From: Aliivibrio wodanis
Lineage (GTDB): Bacteria; Pseudomonadota; Gammaproteobacteria; Enterobacterales; Vibrionaceae
NCBI GenBank assembly: GCA_000953695.1
Contig: LN554846.1
Coordinates: 2,356,001-2,420,000, forward strand
Direction: 5' to 3'
DNA length: 64,000 bases
Every line of letters begins with the position of its first letter. Positions within the stretch are counted from its first letter, which is position 1. Made by a program: the position numbers and the translations under genes. Below are positions 1-10,596 of the stretch, one piece after another. The notes under the pieces are model-generated. The model had not been told where the DNA came from, did no database searches, and was given only the letters and a program-made list of their open reading frames with translations.

Positions 1-1397
1 AATTAACCCCTCAAGAGCAGGAAGATGTTTGGCAACGTATTGCAATGCAATTAGAAATGCCAATCCCTAAGCATAAATCCATCGACTATTATCGTAACTG
101 GTATATCAAGCATCCAAATCATTTACGTACTGTCGCTAAGCGTGCACAGCCCTTTTTGTATATGATCACCGTCGAGGTTGAAAAACGTAATCTACCCATG
201 GAATTAGTACTTCTTCCTGTTGTAGAAAGTTCTTTTGACCCATTTGCTTACTCACATGGCAGTGCAGCAGGGTTATGGCAATTTGTTCCAGGAACGGCTG
301 ATCGTTTTAAATTAGAACGTAATTGGTGGTATGACGGGCGTAGAGATGTACCTGCTGCAACCACCGCAGCATTAGATTACATGGAATATTTTGATAGCCG
401 CTTTGATGGTAATTGGCAACATTCTATCGCTTCATATAATAGTGGTGCTGGTCGAGTCTCAAGAGCAATTAAAAAGAACAAGAAGCTTGGTAAACCTACT
501 GATTTTTTCTCATTAGATCTTCCTAAAGAAACCAGTGGCTATGTTCCTAAATTATTAGCATTAGCCGACATTATTAAAAACCATGAAAAATATGGTGTCG
601 ACCTTCCTTCTATTGCAAACAAACCTGTACTTGAAAAGGTTGACCCAAAACAACAATTAGATCTTGCTATCGCAGCTAAATTTGCAGGTATCACTATCAC
701 TGAATTACAAGGATATAACCCCGCTTATAATCAATGGGCCACCTCTCCTGACGGACCTTACCACCTGTTATTACCTATTGAAAACGTGGCGAAATTTAAT
801 GCTAATTTAAAGAAAAATGATAATAAAACCATGAAAGTTGTGCGTTATAAAGTACAACCTGGTGATACGATCAGTCAACTAGCAGTAAAACATAACACCA
901 CGACCAAGATTATTGAGCAAACCAATGATCTTAATGGTTCAAGTATTCGTGTTGGTAAGTATTTACTAATACCTACAGCTTCTCAAGGTAATACTACCTA
1001 CGCGCTAAGTGCTCCTCAGCGTTTGAAAAAAACACAATCAAAAGCAAAAGGGAAATATAAGCTTAGCCATAACGTACAAGAAGGTGAAAGCCTTTGGAGT
1101 ATTGCTAGTGACAATTCAATTTCATACCGTGATTTAGCAAAATGGAACGGTATGGCACCAAAAGATCCCCTTCGCGTTGGGCAAAATCTAGTCATTTGGA
1201 AGAGTAATTCAGACGGTGCTATTATTCGAACTGTACATTATAAAATCAGAGAAGGTGATAACCTAAGCGCTATCGCACAAAAATTTAGTGTCTCTGTGAC
1301 AGATATAATGAAATGGAATAACATCAAACGCGGCTCTTATATTAAGCCGGGACAAAAATTAAAACTTTACGTTGATGTTACTAAGGTAAACGTATGA
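1..1397 (+). CDS. mltD: Membrane-bound lytic murein transglycosylase D, 5' end outside window
   Basis: This enzyme cleaves peptidoglycan glycan strands between MurNAc and GlcNAc to give 1,6-anhydro products in the periplasm. The reading frame is open from base 3 (L-T-P-Q-E-Q) through the first ATG at base 45, so the gene begins before the window; the lipoprotein signal is not visible. The SLT domain has its catalytic Glu in VVESSFDP (codon 225-227), followed by GLWQFVPGTA and the N-S-G-A-G motif. Three C-terminal LysM peptidoglycan-binding repeats follow (bases about 835-980, 1060-1200 and 1230-1375), each with a Q/E-G-D/E-x-L/I core; E. coli MltD has two. The stop overlaps the next start as ATGA, so the two genes are probably translationally coupled. 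Identity is secure; only the N-terminus is missing. Confidence 0.95.
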   Translation, partial: LTPQEQEDVWQRIAMQLEMPIPKHKSIDYYRNWYIKHPNHLRTVAKRAQPFLYMITVEVEKRNLPMELVLLPVVESSFDPFAYSHGSAAGLWQFVPGTADRFKLERNWWYDGRRDVPAATTAALDYMEYFDSRFDGNWQHSIASYNSGAGRVSRAIKKNKKLGKPTDFFSLDLPKETSGYVPKLLALADIIKNHEKYGVDLPSIANKPVLEKVDPKQQLDLAIAAKFAGITITELQGYNPAYNQWATSPDGPYHLLLPIENVAKFNANLKKNDNKTMKVVRYKVQPGDTISQLAVKHNTTTKIIEQTNDLNGSSIRVGKYLLIPTASQGNTTYALSAPQRLKKTQSKAKGKYKLSHNVQEGESLWSIASDNSISYRDLAKWNGMAPKDPLRVGQNLVIWKSNSDGAIIRTVHYKIREGDNLSAIAQKFSVSVTDIMKWNNIKRGSYIKPGQKLKLYVDVTKVNV

Positions 1398-2086
1398 CAC
1401 CCTCTTCAAATCCGTTAATTTTATTGGTCGATATTTTTCGATCACCAGCTGACTGCTTTGCTGCACTATATGAACGTGGTAAATGGGCCTGGCTTCCTTA
1501 TATTTTATTGATCTTCGCTCCATTTATGTTTTGGGGAACCTATTTTGATCTAGTCAATTTTGAATGGGTTACTACTAACTTAACCGCTCAAATAGAAAGT
1601 ATTGGCGGGCAAGTTCAAGGCGAATGGCTAACCAAAGAAATTTTATTAGCCGGTGAAGTAATTAATGATGTGATGGGCCGAACGGCAACTATTTTATTAT
1701 TAGCACTATGGTTTAAGCTTGCAACAAAACAGAGTCAATACCAACACGGTTATTTCAAATGGGTAGCTGGTAGTACTGTCGTGATGTTCCCTGCGTTAAT
1801 TGGCGATATTGCAAGTTATGCTAGCCTGCTACTTAATCACGCTAACATCATGCCTTACGCTGCCGATTTAAACAGCTTAAATGGGTTGATTAAGCTGCCA
1901 ATGACTGACCACTGGTCAGCGTATGCGAGCTCTTTCCCACTGCTTATGCCTTGGTATATCGCTTTAAGTTATGCAGCATTAGGTGCATGGACAGATTTAG
2001 ATCGTTCAAAAGCGCTTATCATAGCAATCCTTCCTTGGGTTACTTGCTTTACGCTTTGGGGTTTTGTTACTGCTTTTTCAGGGTAA
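1394..2086 (+). CDS. Yip1-family multispanning membrane protein
   Basis: The protein is 230 residues with several hydrophobic segments: about residues 30-50 (LPYILLIFAPFMFWG), 95-108, 122-150, 185-200 and 205-228. The opening N-P-L-x-L-L-V-D-I-F-x-S-P and the spacing of the helices fit the bacterial Yip1 domain family, whose biochemical role is not known. It starts inside the mltD stop (ATGA overlap), so it is co-transcribed and likely coupled with the murein transglycosylase; a link to envelope metabolism is inference from position only. Its 3' end overlaps the convergent downstream gene by 20 bp, leaving no room for a terminator between them. Confidence 0.75.
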   Translation: MTPSSNPLILLVDIFRSPADCFAALYERGKWAWLPYILLIFAPFMFWGTYFDLVNFEWVTTNLTAQIESIGGQVQGEWLTKEILLAGEVINDVMGRTATILLLALWFKLATKQSQYQHGYFKWVAGSTVVMFPALIGDIASYASLLLNHANIMPYAADLNSLNGLIKLPMTDHWSAYASSFPLLMPWYIALSYAALGAWTDLDRSKALIIAILPWVTCFTLWGFVTAFSG

Positions 2087-2933
2087 AGCTAACCTGTAAT
2101 GGATTATGATCAGAAGCGTTACTCTTAGTTGAGTGCGCTTCTTTTACTTCTAAACCGCGATAAAAAATATGGTCTAACGGTAACCCGGTAATAAAGCGCA
2201 TTCTTTCATCTGGTGTAAATATTACTTCTTTTAATCTTAATGGTTTCACTTGCTGTTGTAACGTTGCCAACCTATCTTCACTCCAAGAATTAAAATCACC
2301 CGCAATAATTAAAGGGCCACCATGCGCCTGAACCTCTTGTGATAACGCTTCAATTTGATTTTTATAATCTTCGGTTCCTAACGTAAAATTAATTGCATGA
2401 ATATTAATGACTATTAACGTTTGTCCATTTGATAAAGCATATTCAGAAAGAAGTGCTGATTTAGGTAAACGTAACCAAGGCTCTATCGCGATATAGGCAC
2501 ACACTTTTTCTGACGATTCTTTTGCTAACGTTAAAACTCCAGCACTGGTATCAAACACATCAAAAGCTCGCACTAATTCAGCAGAATACGATTTATCCAT
2601 CACAAACTGTTTTAATTCAGGTGTTAAGCTGGCTTCTTGCAATAAAACCAAATCAGAAGAGGTGGTCAGTGTATTTAATGCAGCCTGCCAATCATTTTTC
2701 TGTTGCTTGTAAACATTCCAAACGAGAACATTCAATTGGCCATTACGATCGATTGGTACTGAGGAATTAAATTGAACACAATCAGGTTGATATGTTAACG
2801 ATGCATCAGGAGTAACTTTGGAAAGCTCAATAAATTCAGGTCCGAGAGGAACGGTAAATACAATAGATTTGACAGCGAGAACTAACCCCACCAATAAAGC
2901 AGAGCCAAATAATAATAGAGTTTTCTTTTTCAT
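2067..2933 (-). CDS. Endonuclease/exonuclease/phosphatase (EEP) family protein, membrane-anchored
   Basis: The 288-residue product begins with a lysine-rich stretch and one hydrophobic segment (about residues 5-25) that should be a signal anchor, placing the catalytic domain in the periplasm. The EEP fold motifs are present in order: N-V-L-V-W-N-V, L-L-Q-E-A (metal-binding Glu), I-A-G-D-F-N-S-W, L-D-H-I-F and the final S-D-H-N-P-L. Relatives include E. coli YafD; the substrate is unknown. I chose the ATG at 2933 over a TTG two codons upstream because the protein then begins with a normal Met-Lys-Lys signal. No Shine-Dalgarno sequence is visible: the start lies directly after the hairpin and T-run that end glnB. 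Confidence 0.8.
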   Translation of the reverse strand: MKKKTLLLFGSALLVGLVLAVKSIVFTVPLGPEFIELSKVTPDASLTYQPDCVQFNSSVPIDRNGQLNVLVWNVYKQQKNDWQAALNTLTTSSDLVLLQEASLTPELKQFVMDKSYSAELVRAFDVFDTSAGVLTLAKESSEKVCAYIAIEPWLRLPKSALLSEYALSNGQTLIVINIHAINFTLGTEDYKNQIEALSQEVQAHGGPLIIAGDFNSWSEDRLATLQQQVKPLRLKEVIFTPDERMRFITGLPLDHIFYRGLEVKEAHSTKSNASDHNPLQVSFTLKKQ

Positions 2934-2936
2934 AAA

Positions 2937-2963
2937 CAAAAAAGGAGTGAATCATCACTCCTT
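2937..2963 (-). terminator. Rho-independent terminator after glnB
   Basis: A perfect 9-bp stem (2942-2950 with 2955-2963, AAGGAGTGA / TCACTCCTT) has a 4-nt loop and is followed on the minus strand by a run of T. It sits 60 bp after glnB and ends within a few bases of the start codon of the next gene. Confidence 0.8.
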
Positions 2964-3023
2964 CCTTAAAATAGCAATAATGCTAACTAGATTAGCAGAT
3001 ACTTATGTGTGTTGGTACAAGGT

Positions 3024-3371
<348 letters not shown>

Positions 3372-3446
3372 TTAACATCAATATTAACTCTACGGCTATT
3401 ATCGTCGAGGGGCCTATAACATTCAATCTATGTCTTCGATTTCTTT

Positions 3447-4130
3447 TTATGCTGATAATTGGTAGCTTTCTAGTAATAAATCACTAAACCCGGTTAAGCT
3501 TCTTACAACACGAGTCGATGTCTTTGCATCTTTATTAATTCGGTTTAACCATACCGCTTTCATTCCTGCATTATGAGCCGCTTGAGCATCCATATCTGCG
3601 TTATTACCAATATACCAATGTGATGCAATATCACCTCCGGCTAAATTTGCCGCAAATCGAAATATGTCAGGAGAGGGCTTTGCGACACCAGCAGATTCAG
3701 AGGTAATAAGTAATTTAAAATATGAGCTTAACCCTGTTTGCTCTAATTTAGCCATTTGATTCATGGTATAACCATTAGAAATAACACCTAAAGGAAACAC
3801 ACTAAGACGTTTAATTGCTTCTAATGTATCTGGGTACAATGACCAATTCTGTTGATAAAACTGGTAAAACTCAGCAAAATACTCTCCAGCTTGCCTCTCA
3901 CTTAATGGCTCAATAAATAGTTCGCTCATTCGTGCGCAACGCTGTTGAGCGTAAGTAAGTTTTCCTGCTCGCCAATCAGAGCGATGTATATCTGTAATTT
4001 TTTTCCAAGTATGTACAATATTATCAGTGACAATTAAACTAGATTGGTACTTTTGATAAAAAGCCGTAATCGCTTTCCCTTCTGCATCATCATGGGCTAA
4101 TAACGTATTATCTAAATCAAAAAAAATCAT
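3447..4130 (-). CDS. HAD-superfamily (subclass IA) phosphatase
   Basis: The protein is a cytosolic haloacid-dehalogenase-type phosphatase of 227 residues. Motif I is F-F-D-L-D-N-T-L at the very N-terminus (nucleophile Asp and acid/base Asp), motif II is G-V-I-S-N-G, motif III includes K-P-S-P-D-I-F, and motif IV is Y-I-G-N-N-A-D-M-D. A helical cap lies between motifs I and II. It resembles the YigB/YjjG group of nucleotide or riboflavin-pathway phosphatases, but the substrate cannot be told from sequence. I use the ATG at 4130 because GGAG lies 6 nt upstream; a TTG four codons earlier would overlap that site. Confidence 0.8.
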   Translation of the reverse strand: MIFFDLDNTLLAHDDAEGKAITAFYQKYQSSLIVTDNIVHTWKKITDIHRSDWRAGKLTYAQQRCARMSELFIEPLSERQAGEYFAEFYQFYQQNWSLYPDTLEAIKRLSVFPLGVISNGYTMNQMAKLEQTGLSSYFKLLITSESAGVAKPSPDIFRFAANLAGGDIASHWYIGNNADMDAQAAHNAGMKAVWLNRINKDAKTSTRVVRSLTGFSDLLLESYQLSA

Positions 4131-4223
4131 GACGCGCTCCAACTTATCTCTATATTTAGTAATATTAATATCAGCAAATAACGACGATATACTATTTTGA
4201 ATATAGAAATTATAGTTCAGTCA

Positions 4224-4252
4224 CAAAAAAGCACCGCATAATGCAGTGCTTT
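4224..4252 (-). terminator. Terminator after the cytochrome c gene
   Basis: AAAGCAC pairs with GTGCTTT, with a second inner GCA/TGC pairing across one mismatch, and a run of T follows on the minus strand. It lies 75 bp after the cytochrome gene stop. Confidence 0.7.
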
Positions 4253-4324
4253 GGTCTAAAATTATGATTTTTACAGCAATTAGCTGTCTCTCTCAAATAA
4301 TATTTAATCAAGAAAGGTTAAAAA

Positions 4325-4636
4325 CTATTTCATAGTTGAATAATAAGCCGCTAAATTAGCCATATCCGCATCATTTAACATTGCAGCCATCGGTTGCATG
4401 ACTGCTGCATTACCACCATTACGTTCTTTGTTTTTATAAGCTTTTAATGACGATTCAATATATTGAGCATTTTGCCCTTTCAGATTTGGATAACCAGGGA
4501 TAACAGCAATACCATTAGCACCATGACAAGATGCACAAATCGCCGACTTTGCTTGACCTGCTGCCGCATCTCCCGCTGCAAATGTTGGTGCTGAGGCCAC
4601 TAATGCGATAACTGCTAATCCAATTGTTTTTTTCAT
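4325..4636 (-). CDS. Small monohaem cytochrome c (c553/c4-like)
   Basis: The 103-residue precursor has a Sec signal peptide (M-K-K-T then about 14 hydrophobic residues, cleavage near A-P-T-F-A-A). One haem-binding C-A-S-C-H motif sits at residues 34-38 and methionines in V-M-Q-P-M are candidates for the sixth haem ligand. The mature protein is about 83 residues, a class I cytochrome working as a periplasmic electron carrier. It has its own terminator and a good Shine-Dalgarno (GGAG before the ATG), so it is probably monocistronic. Its electron donor and acceptor cannot be told from the neighbours. Confidence 0.88.
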   Translation of the reverse strand: MKKTIGLAVIALVASAPTFAAGDAAAGQAKSAICASCHGANGIAVIPGYPNLKGQNAQYIESSLKAYKNKERNGGNAAVMQPMAAMLNDADMANLAAYYSTMK

Positions 4637-4688
4637 TATATTGCTCCATTTATATTTTCAGTTATTTTGACAAGTTGCTTTAAAAAGT

Positions 4689-6032
4689 CTATTTCAAGTC
4701 TGTTTTCTTCCAGATCAGCTCACACTCTTTTCCTGAAAAGGTTCGACAGACAAACAATCCAGCAATAGCAGCAAGCTCTTCATTATAAAAAATCATTGGT
4801 AGTCTGGTTCTTTGCCAACTCGGAATCCCATACTCTTGATACAATTTTTTCATTTTACGGCTGCGTTCTCGTGCCTCAGGGTGAGCGGTAAGGCCTAATA
4901 CATTGAATCGAACTGCTATTTTTTCATCTTGGTTTGGTGCTCTTAACAATAAACTTTGTTCATCATTTTTATTGTTTAAATCCCTCTCTTCCACTCCCGT
5001 AGAAAAAATTAATCTACCAAGTGCATCCGGTAAATCTAAGGTATTACTCAGCTCTTTCTTCCAAGCCGAAAGATCTTGGTATTGGGGTAAACAATATAGG
5101 TTATCTTGAAAACGCCTTAGCTGAATAGCGCCTAACTCCAATTGTGGATTAGCATCTTCTTTGGCTTTTGCTACTTCATTCCACAATACCCATAATTGCA
5201 CTTGGCTTGGTAAAGGGATAGCAAACTGCTTTAACCAAAGCCTTAATAACATATTACGAGCTAATTCTGATTCACTATTTAATTGTGAAATAGAAATCCC
5301 TTGATACGTATTTTGAAATGCCATTAATTTAGGTTGAAGTAACTCACTTAACAGGCTTTCTTGCTCTGCACATAACTGAGCACTGCGTGATACTGAAGAA
5401 GCGAAACTTGGCCAACGTTGTACCAAATTAGGAACAATCTCATGACGCAAAAAATTGCGATCAAATCGAGTATCCTTATTACTTTCGTCTTCAACCCATT
5501 TAAGTTCATTATCTTGTGCGTATTGCTCAATGTCAGATCGAGAAACCGTGAGTAATGGTCGGCACTTATAACCATTAGATAAAGGCGTAATTGAAGGCAT
5601 AGAAGATAAGCCGGCAGGCCCACTGCCTCTTTTTAATGCCAGAAAAAATGTTTCAACTTGATCATCCTGATGCTGACCAGTGAGCAATAAACTATTGGCT
5701 TGCATGTGCTTATCTAATACTTGATAGCGGGCTTTTCTTGCCACTTCTTCCAAGCTATCTTGAGCGGTAACGGTAAGTTGCACTCGTTCAATATAAAGAT
5801 CAATAGATAAGAAATCACAATGAGCTTGGCATACTCCCTCCCAATCAAATGCATGCTGACTTAACCCATGATTTACATGAACAGCAATGCATTTCAAGTG
5901 CCTTTCGTTGGCATAAATTGAAGCAAGACGAAGTAACACTATGGAATCAATACCGCCACTTAAAGCAACAAGCAGATCTGGTTTCGATACAGGGTAAGAG
6001 TCTAATTGAGATGAGAAGCAAGAATAAAGCAT
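4689..6032 (-). CDS. tilS: tRNA(Ile)-lysidine synthase
   Basis: TilS attaches lysine to C34 of the CAU-anticodon tRNA(Ile) using ATP, so that the tRNA reads AUA and is charged with isoleucine. The N-type ATP pyrophosphatase P-loop S-G-G-I-D-S is at residues 25-30, followed by H-V-N-H-G-L and the G-Q-H-Q-D-D-Q-V-E-T-F-F motif. The C-terminal R-x-R-S-R-K-M-K-K segment belongs to the TilS C-terminal domain. The ATG at 6032 gives 447 residues (E. coli 432); a TTG two codons upstream is less likely. It lies after accA as in many gammaproteobacteria, but a strong terminator separates them, so it probably has its own promoter or depends on readthrough. Confidence 0.95.
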   Translation of the reverse strand: MLYSCFSSQLDSYPVSKPDLLVALSGGIDSIVLLRLASIYANERHLKCIAVHVNHGLSQHAFDWEGVCQAHCDFLSIDLYIERVQLTVTAQDSLEEVARKARYQVLDKHMQANSLLLTGQHQDDQVETFFLALKRGSGPAGLSSMPSITPLSNGYKCRPLLTVSRSDIEQYAQDNELKWVEDESNKDTRFDRNFLRHEIVPNLVQRWPSFASSVSRSAQLCAEQESLLSELLQPKLMAFQNTYQGISISQLNSESELARNMLLRLWLKQFAIPLPSQVQLWVLWNEVAKAKEDANPQLELGAIQLRRFQDNLYCLPQYQDLSAWKKELSNTLDLPDALGRLIFSTGVEERDLNNKNDEQSLLLRAPNQDEKIAVRFNVLGLTAHPEARERSRKMKKLYQEYGIPSWQRTRLPMIFYNEELAAIAGLFVCRTFSGKECELIWKKTDLK

Positions 6033-6052
6033 AAACAAGATGTCCAGATAAT

Positions 6053-6080
6053 AAAAAAGCGAGCACCTAGGCTCGCTTTT
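6053..6080 (-). terminator. Strong terminator between accA and tilS
   Basis: A perfect 10-bp stem (6055-6064 with 6071-6080, AAAAGCGAGC / GCTCGCTTTT) has a 6-nt loop and an additional T-run on the minus strand. It marks the probable 3' end of the long rpsB-to-accA cluster. The hairpin is symmetric and could also act on the other strand. Confidence 0.85.
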
Positions 6081-6105
6081 ACTTTACTCTATCTGACCAA
6101 AATTA

Positions 6106-7065
6106 TCAGCAGTAACCGTAGCTCATTAAGCGTTGGTAACGACGATCAAGCAATGCTTCTTCATCAAAGCTTTCAAGTTCATTTAATTGCTCAATCAAAC
6201 GAGCCTTAATATTTGCAGCTGTTTCTTTATGATTACGATGAGCACCACCTAATGGTTCATCAACAATCGTATCAATAAGCTCTAGCTCTTTTAGACGAGG
6301 AGCTACAAGGCCCATCGCTTCTGCCGCTTGTGGTGCTTTATCTGAATCACGCCATAAGATTGAAGCACAACCTTCAGGAGAGATTACTGAGTAAGTAGAG
6401 TACTGAAGCATATTGACGTAATCACCTACGCCGATAGCCAATGCACCACCAGAACCACCTTCACCAACCACGTTACAGATCACTGGAACACTTAGTTCTG
6501 ACATGATCTTTAGGTTCGTAGCGATCGCTTCAGATTGTCCACGCTCTTCTGCACCAACACCTGGGTAAGCACCAGCGGTATCGATAAAAGTAATGATCGG
6601 CATTTTAAAACGCTCTGCCATTTGCATTAAACGTTTTGCTTTACGGTAGCCTTCAGGTTTTGGCATACCAAAATTACGCAGTACTTTTTCTTTTGTACCA
6701 CGGCCTTTTTGATGCCCAATAATCATAACAGGACGACCATCTAAACGTGCCATACCACCAACTAAGGCTTTATCATCAGCAAAAGCACGATCACCCGCTA
6801 ATTCATCAAACTCAGTAAACACGTGTTCGATATAATCAAGAACATAAGGACGCTCAGGATGACGGGCAAGTTGAGCAACTTCCCATGCTTTTAAATCGCT
6901 AAATGTTTTCTTTTTAAGCTCTAAACATTTATCTTCTAATTGCTTAATTTCTTTTTCTAGATCAAGCGTATTATCTCCACCACGACGAGAAATATCACGC
7001 AGTGCTTCAATTTTAGCTTCTAGTTCTGCAATTGGTTTTTCAAATTCAAGAAAATTTAGGCTCAT
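6106..7065 (-). CDS. accA: Acetyl-CoA carboxylase carboxyltransferase subunit alpha
   Basis: AccA and AccD form the carboxyltransferase that moves CO2 from biotin-BCCP to acetyl-CoA, giving malonyl-CoA in the committed step of fatty acid synthesis. The protein begins [11 protein letters not shown] and has the typical coiled N-terminal helix (about residues 15-55), then the crotonase-like core with [13 protein letters not shown] and [11 protein letters not shown]. The ATG at 7065 gives 319 residues, the same as E. coli; the in-frame TTG just before it adds only one residue. It follows dnaE by about 50 bp. Confidence 0.97.
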   Translation of the reverse strand: MSLNFLEFEKPIAELEAKIEALRDISRRGGDNTLDLEKEIKQLEDKCLELKKKTFSDLKAWEVAQLARHPERPYVLDYIEHVFTEFDELAGDRAFADDKALVGGMARLDGRPVMIIGHQKGRGTKEKVLRNFGMPKPEGYRKAKRLMQMAERFKMPIITFIDTAGAYPGVGAEERGQSEAIATNLKIMSELSVPVICNVVGEGGSGGALAIGVGDYVNMLQYSTYSVISPEGCASILWRDSDKAPQAAEAMGLVAPRLKELELIDTIVDEPLGGAHRNHKETAANIKARLIEQLNELESFDEEALLDRRYQRLMSYGYC

Positions 7066-7116
7066 CAAAGAATCCTTGTTAATTCAAGGCCGCTCAAATT
7101 AGCAGCCTTAGTTATT

Positions 7117-10100
7117 CTAGTTAAATTCAAGCTCGACTTGCTGTTCGCCAAGCAACGATTTCAAATCATCCATTAGTTGATCTGTTGGCGTAACTCGCCA
7201 CTCTGTCCCTAAGACCAACTTAACACGAGCATCTGCTCGCTGATAATATACATTTACCGGTACAGTCCCTGCCCGATTTGGCTCTAGTATTTGACTAAAG
7301 CGCTCAAAAAAATTGTTGTTAATTTGCGCATCTGTAACAGAAACGGATAATCCACGAGCGTATTTTTCTCGTGCATCTCCTAATGACATCACTTCACGGG
7401 CAGACATTTTAAGCCCCCCGTTGAAATCATCAAAGCTGACCTGTCCAGAAACAAGCACTATTTTGTCAGTTTCTAGCAAATCTGCGTATCGATCAAGCGC
7501 ATCTGAGAATAACATGACCTCCATTCGGCCCGATCTATCATCCAATGTCATTAAACCGATACGGCTGCCTCGTTTTGTGGTCATTACTCTAGCAGCAATA
7601 ACTAAACCTGCAACTGTTACGGTTTGATCACGCCTAGTAACGTGAGCGTCATTCAAACGCCACGTCGTATATCGAGATAATTCTTTAATATACGCATTAA
7701 CTGGATGACCCGTTAAATAGAGGCCTAATGTCTCCCTTTCCCCTTCAAGCCAGACTTTTTCAGGCCATCTAGGAACATGAATATACGCTTGCTCAACTTC
7801 TTCAGGCGCTTGGGTTAATACGCCAAACATATCTGATTGACCAAACGATTCAGCTTGATGATGTTGACCTGCTGCTTTCATTGCATCATCTAATGACGCC
7901 ATTAATGCCGCACGGTGTGGACCAAGGCGATCTAACGCACCTGAGCGGATCAATTTTTCAACGACACGTTTATTGGCTTTTTTTGTATCAATTCGAGAAC
8001 AAAAATCAAATAAGTCACGGAAATGACCGCCTTTATTTCGCGCCTCAATAATATTTTCAATAGGGCCTTCTCCCACCCCTTTGATTGCACCGATGCCATA
8101 AACAATCGCGCCACTCTCATCAACATTAAAACGATAAAGACCCGCATTTACATCTGGTGGTAACACTTTTAGTTTCATACGGAAACATTCATCAACAAGA
8201 CCAATGATCTTATCAGTGTTATCCATGTCTGCCGTCATTACCGCTGCCATAAACTCAGCAGGATAATGCGTTTTTAACCATAATGTTTGATAAGAAACCA
8301 GAGCATAAGCCGCTGAGTGAGATTTGTTAAAACCGTACCCCGCAAATTTTTCTACCAAGTCGAAGATTTTCATCGACAACTCGCCATCTACCCCATTAGC
8401 AATAGCACCTTCTTTAAACGTACCACGCTGCTTTGCCATCTCTTCGGGTTTTTTCTTACCCATTGCACGACGAAGCATATCCGCTCCACCTAGCGTATAA
8501 CCCGCTAAGATCTGTGCAATTTGCATTACTTGTTCTTGATACAAAATAATGCCGTAAGTTGGTTCTAGAGTCTCTTTTAATGACTCATGCTGCCAATTAA
8601 CATCAGGATAAGACACCTCTTCACGACCGTGCTTTCGGTCAATAAAGTTATCTACCATGCCTGATTGCAAAGGACCTGGGCGGAATAGAGCTACCAATGC
8701 GATGATATCTTCAAAGCTGTCTGGCTGTAATCGCTTGATAAGATCTTTCATACCACGAGATTCTAACTGGAATACCGCAGTCGTTTCTGAATTTTGTAAC
8801 ACTTTAAATGAGGCTTGATCATCCAAAGGTATCGATTCTATGCGAACAGGAGATTTTCCCTCTTTCGCTCGTCGAGGATTCACTAACCCTAACGCCCAAT
8901 CAATGATGGTTAAGGTTCGCAGACCCAAGAAGTCAAACTTAACCAAGCCAGCAGTTTCAACATCATTTTTATCAAATTGTGTTACGGGGAAATTACCATC
9001 CGCATCACAATACAACGGAGCAAAATCAGTAATCGTGGTTGGTGAAATAACAACACCACCCGCATGTTTACCAGCATTTCGGGTACAGCCTTCTAAGATA
9101 CGACACATGTCGATCAAGGCCTTAACTTCTTCATCTCCGTTATATAGCTCTGGAAGTTGAGGTTCAGCTTCAAATGCTTTAGCAAGCGTCATTCCTGGAT
9201 CGGGTGGGATCAACTTAGAGAGACGGTCAACAAACCCATAAGGATGACCAAGCACACGACCTACATCACGAATTACCGCTTTTGCCGCCATGGTACCAAA
9301 GGTGATGATTTGAGATACCGCATCACGACCATACATTTCAGCAACATGCTCAATAACCTGATCACGCTTATCCATACAGAAATCGATATCGAAATCGGGC
9401 ATGGATACACGTTCTGGATTCAAGAATCGCTCAAACAGGAGGTCATATTCAAGAGGGTCAAGATCGGTAATATCTAAAGCATAAGCTACTAATGACCCTG
9501 CACCTGACCCTCGTCCTGGTCCTACAGGGATCAGGTTATCTTTAGACCACTGAATGAACTCCATTACGATCAAAAAGTAACCTGGGAAGCCCATTTGGTT
9601 AATTACGTCTAATTCAATCTGTAAACGCTCATCATATTCAGGACGGCGCTCTAAGCGTATTTTTTCATCAGGAAACAAAAAGGCTAAACGTCTTTCTAAA
9701 CCTTCTTGAGACTTCTTAACTAAGAAGTCTTCAATTGTCATGCCTTCTGTTGGAAAATTGGGAAGAAAATATTCACCAAGACGTACCGTCACATTACAAC
9801 GCTTTGCAATTTCAACACTGTTTTCTAGCGCTTCTGGTATATCAGAAAACAGTTCGCACATTTCATCTTCTGAGCGTAAATACTGTTGCTCACTATAAAG
9901 TTTTGGTCTTCTAGGATCGACTAAAGTAAAGCCATCATGAATCGCAACTCGGATCTCATGAGCATCAAAATCTTCCGCTTTAATAAAACGAACATCATTG
10001 GTTGCAACAACGGGCAATCCTTCTTCTTCCGCTAACTCTACCGCTAAATGAAGATAGCTTTCTTCATCGGCACGACCCGTTCGAGTTAATTCAAGATAAT

Positions 10101-10596
10101 AATGCTCCGGGAAATAAGTTTGGTAGAACTCAACACACTCACTTGCAAGCTCTTTATTACCTTTAAGTAAAGCTTTACCAACATCACCGGTTTTACCACC
10201 AGAAAGAAGAATTAAGCCTTCTTTATGTTCTATCAACCACTCTTTATCCATCACGGGTGTATGTTGAACATGACCTCGTAAATAAGCTTTAGATATTAAT
10301 AAGGTAAGATTTTTATACCCTTCATTATTTTTCGCCAATACGGTTAAATTAAATAACTCCTTACCAAGTTCTTTTGATTGAACGGTAAAGTCAGCACCAA
10401 TAATGGGTTTAACACCAGCCCCATGTGCGGCAAAATAATATTTTACCAATCCACATAAGTTAGTGAAATCAGTCAATGCCATCGCCGGCATGTTCATTTC
10501 AGCCACTTTCTTTACTAAGGGTGGAACTTTAGAAAGTCCATCCACTAAAGAAAAGTCACTGTGTACTCTTAGGTGTACGAATTTAGGGTCAGACAT
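7117..10596 (-). CDS. dnaE: DNA polymerase III alpha subunit
   Basis: This is the replicative polymerase catalytic subunit, 1159 residues (E. coli 1160). The N-terminal PHP domain (residues 5-270) begins [11 protein letters not shown]. The palm has S-M-P-D-F-D-I-D with catalytic Asp401 and Asp403, and the [11 protein letters not shown] nucleotide-binding region lies just before it. The internal beta-clamp-binding motif Q-S-D-M-F is near residue 923, followed by the OB fold and the tau-binding C-terminus. Its start codon overlaps the rnhB stop (TAATG), so translation is likely coupled. No frameshift is seen. Confidence 0.98.
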   Translation of the reverse strand: MSDPKFVHLRVHSDFSLVDGLSKVPPLVKKVAEMNMPAMALTDFTNLCGLVKYYFAAHGAGVKPIIGADFTVQSKELGKELFNLTVLAKNNEGYKNLTLLISKAYLRGHVQHTPVMDKEWLIEHKEGLILLSGGKTGDVGKALLKGNKELASECVEFYQTYFPEHYYLELTRTGRADEESYLHLAVELAEEEGLPVVATNDVRFIKAEDFDAHEIRVAIHDGFTLVDPRRPKLYSEQQYLRSEDEMCELFSDIPEALENSVEIAKRCNVTVRLGEYFLPNFPTEGMTIEDFLVKKSQEGLERRLAFLFPDEKIRLERRPEYDERLQIELDVINQMGFPGYFLIVMEFIQWSKDNLIPVGPGRGSGAGSLVAYALDITDLDPLEYDLLFERFLNPERVSMPDFDIDFCMDKRDQVIEHVAEMYGRDAVSQIITFGTMAAKAVIRDVGRVLGHPYGFVDRLSKLIPPDPGMTLAKAFEAEPQLPELYNGDEEVKALIDMCRILEGCTRNAGKHAGGVVISPTTITDFAPLYCDADGNFPVTQFDKNDVETAGLVKFDFLGLRTLTIIDWALGLVNPRRAKEGKSPVRIESIPLDDQASFKVLQNSETTAVFQLESRGMKDLIKRLQPDSFEDIIALVALFRPGPLQSGMVDNFIDRKHGREEVSYPDVNWQHESLKETLEPTYGIILYQEQVMQIAQILAGYTLGGADMLRRAMGKKKPEEMAKQRGTFKEGAIANGVDGELSMKIFDLVEKFAGYGFNKSHSAAYALVSYQTLWLKTHYPAEFMAAVMTADMDNTDKIIGLVDECFRMKLKVLPPDVNAGLYRFNVDESGAIVYGIGAIKGVGEGPIENIIEARNKGGHFRDLFDFCSRIDTKKANKRVVEKLIRSGALDRLGPHRAALMASLDDAMKAAGQHHQAESFGQSDMFGVLTQAPEEVEQAYIHVPRWPEKVWLEGERETLGLYLTGHPVNAYIKELSRYTTWRLNDAHVTRRDQTVTVAGLVIAARVMTTKRGSRIGLMTLDDRSGRMEVMLFSDALDRYADLLETDKIVLVSGQVSFDDFNGGLKMSAREVMSLGDAREKYARGLSVSVTDAQINNNFFERFSQILEPNRAGTVPVNVYYQRADARVKLVLGTEWRVTPTDQLMDDLKSLLGEQQVELEFN

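Noticed and set aside
45-47. ATG at base 45 as the start of mltD
   Set aside because: The frame is open upstream to the window edge and the protein would lack its signal sequence, so the gene begins before the window.
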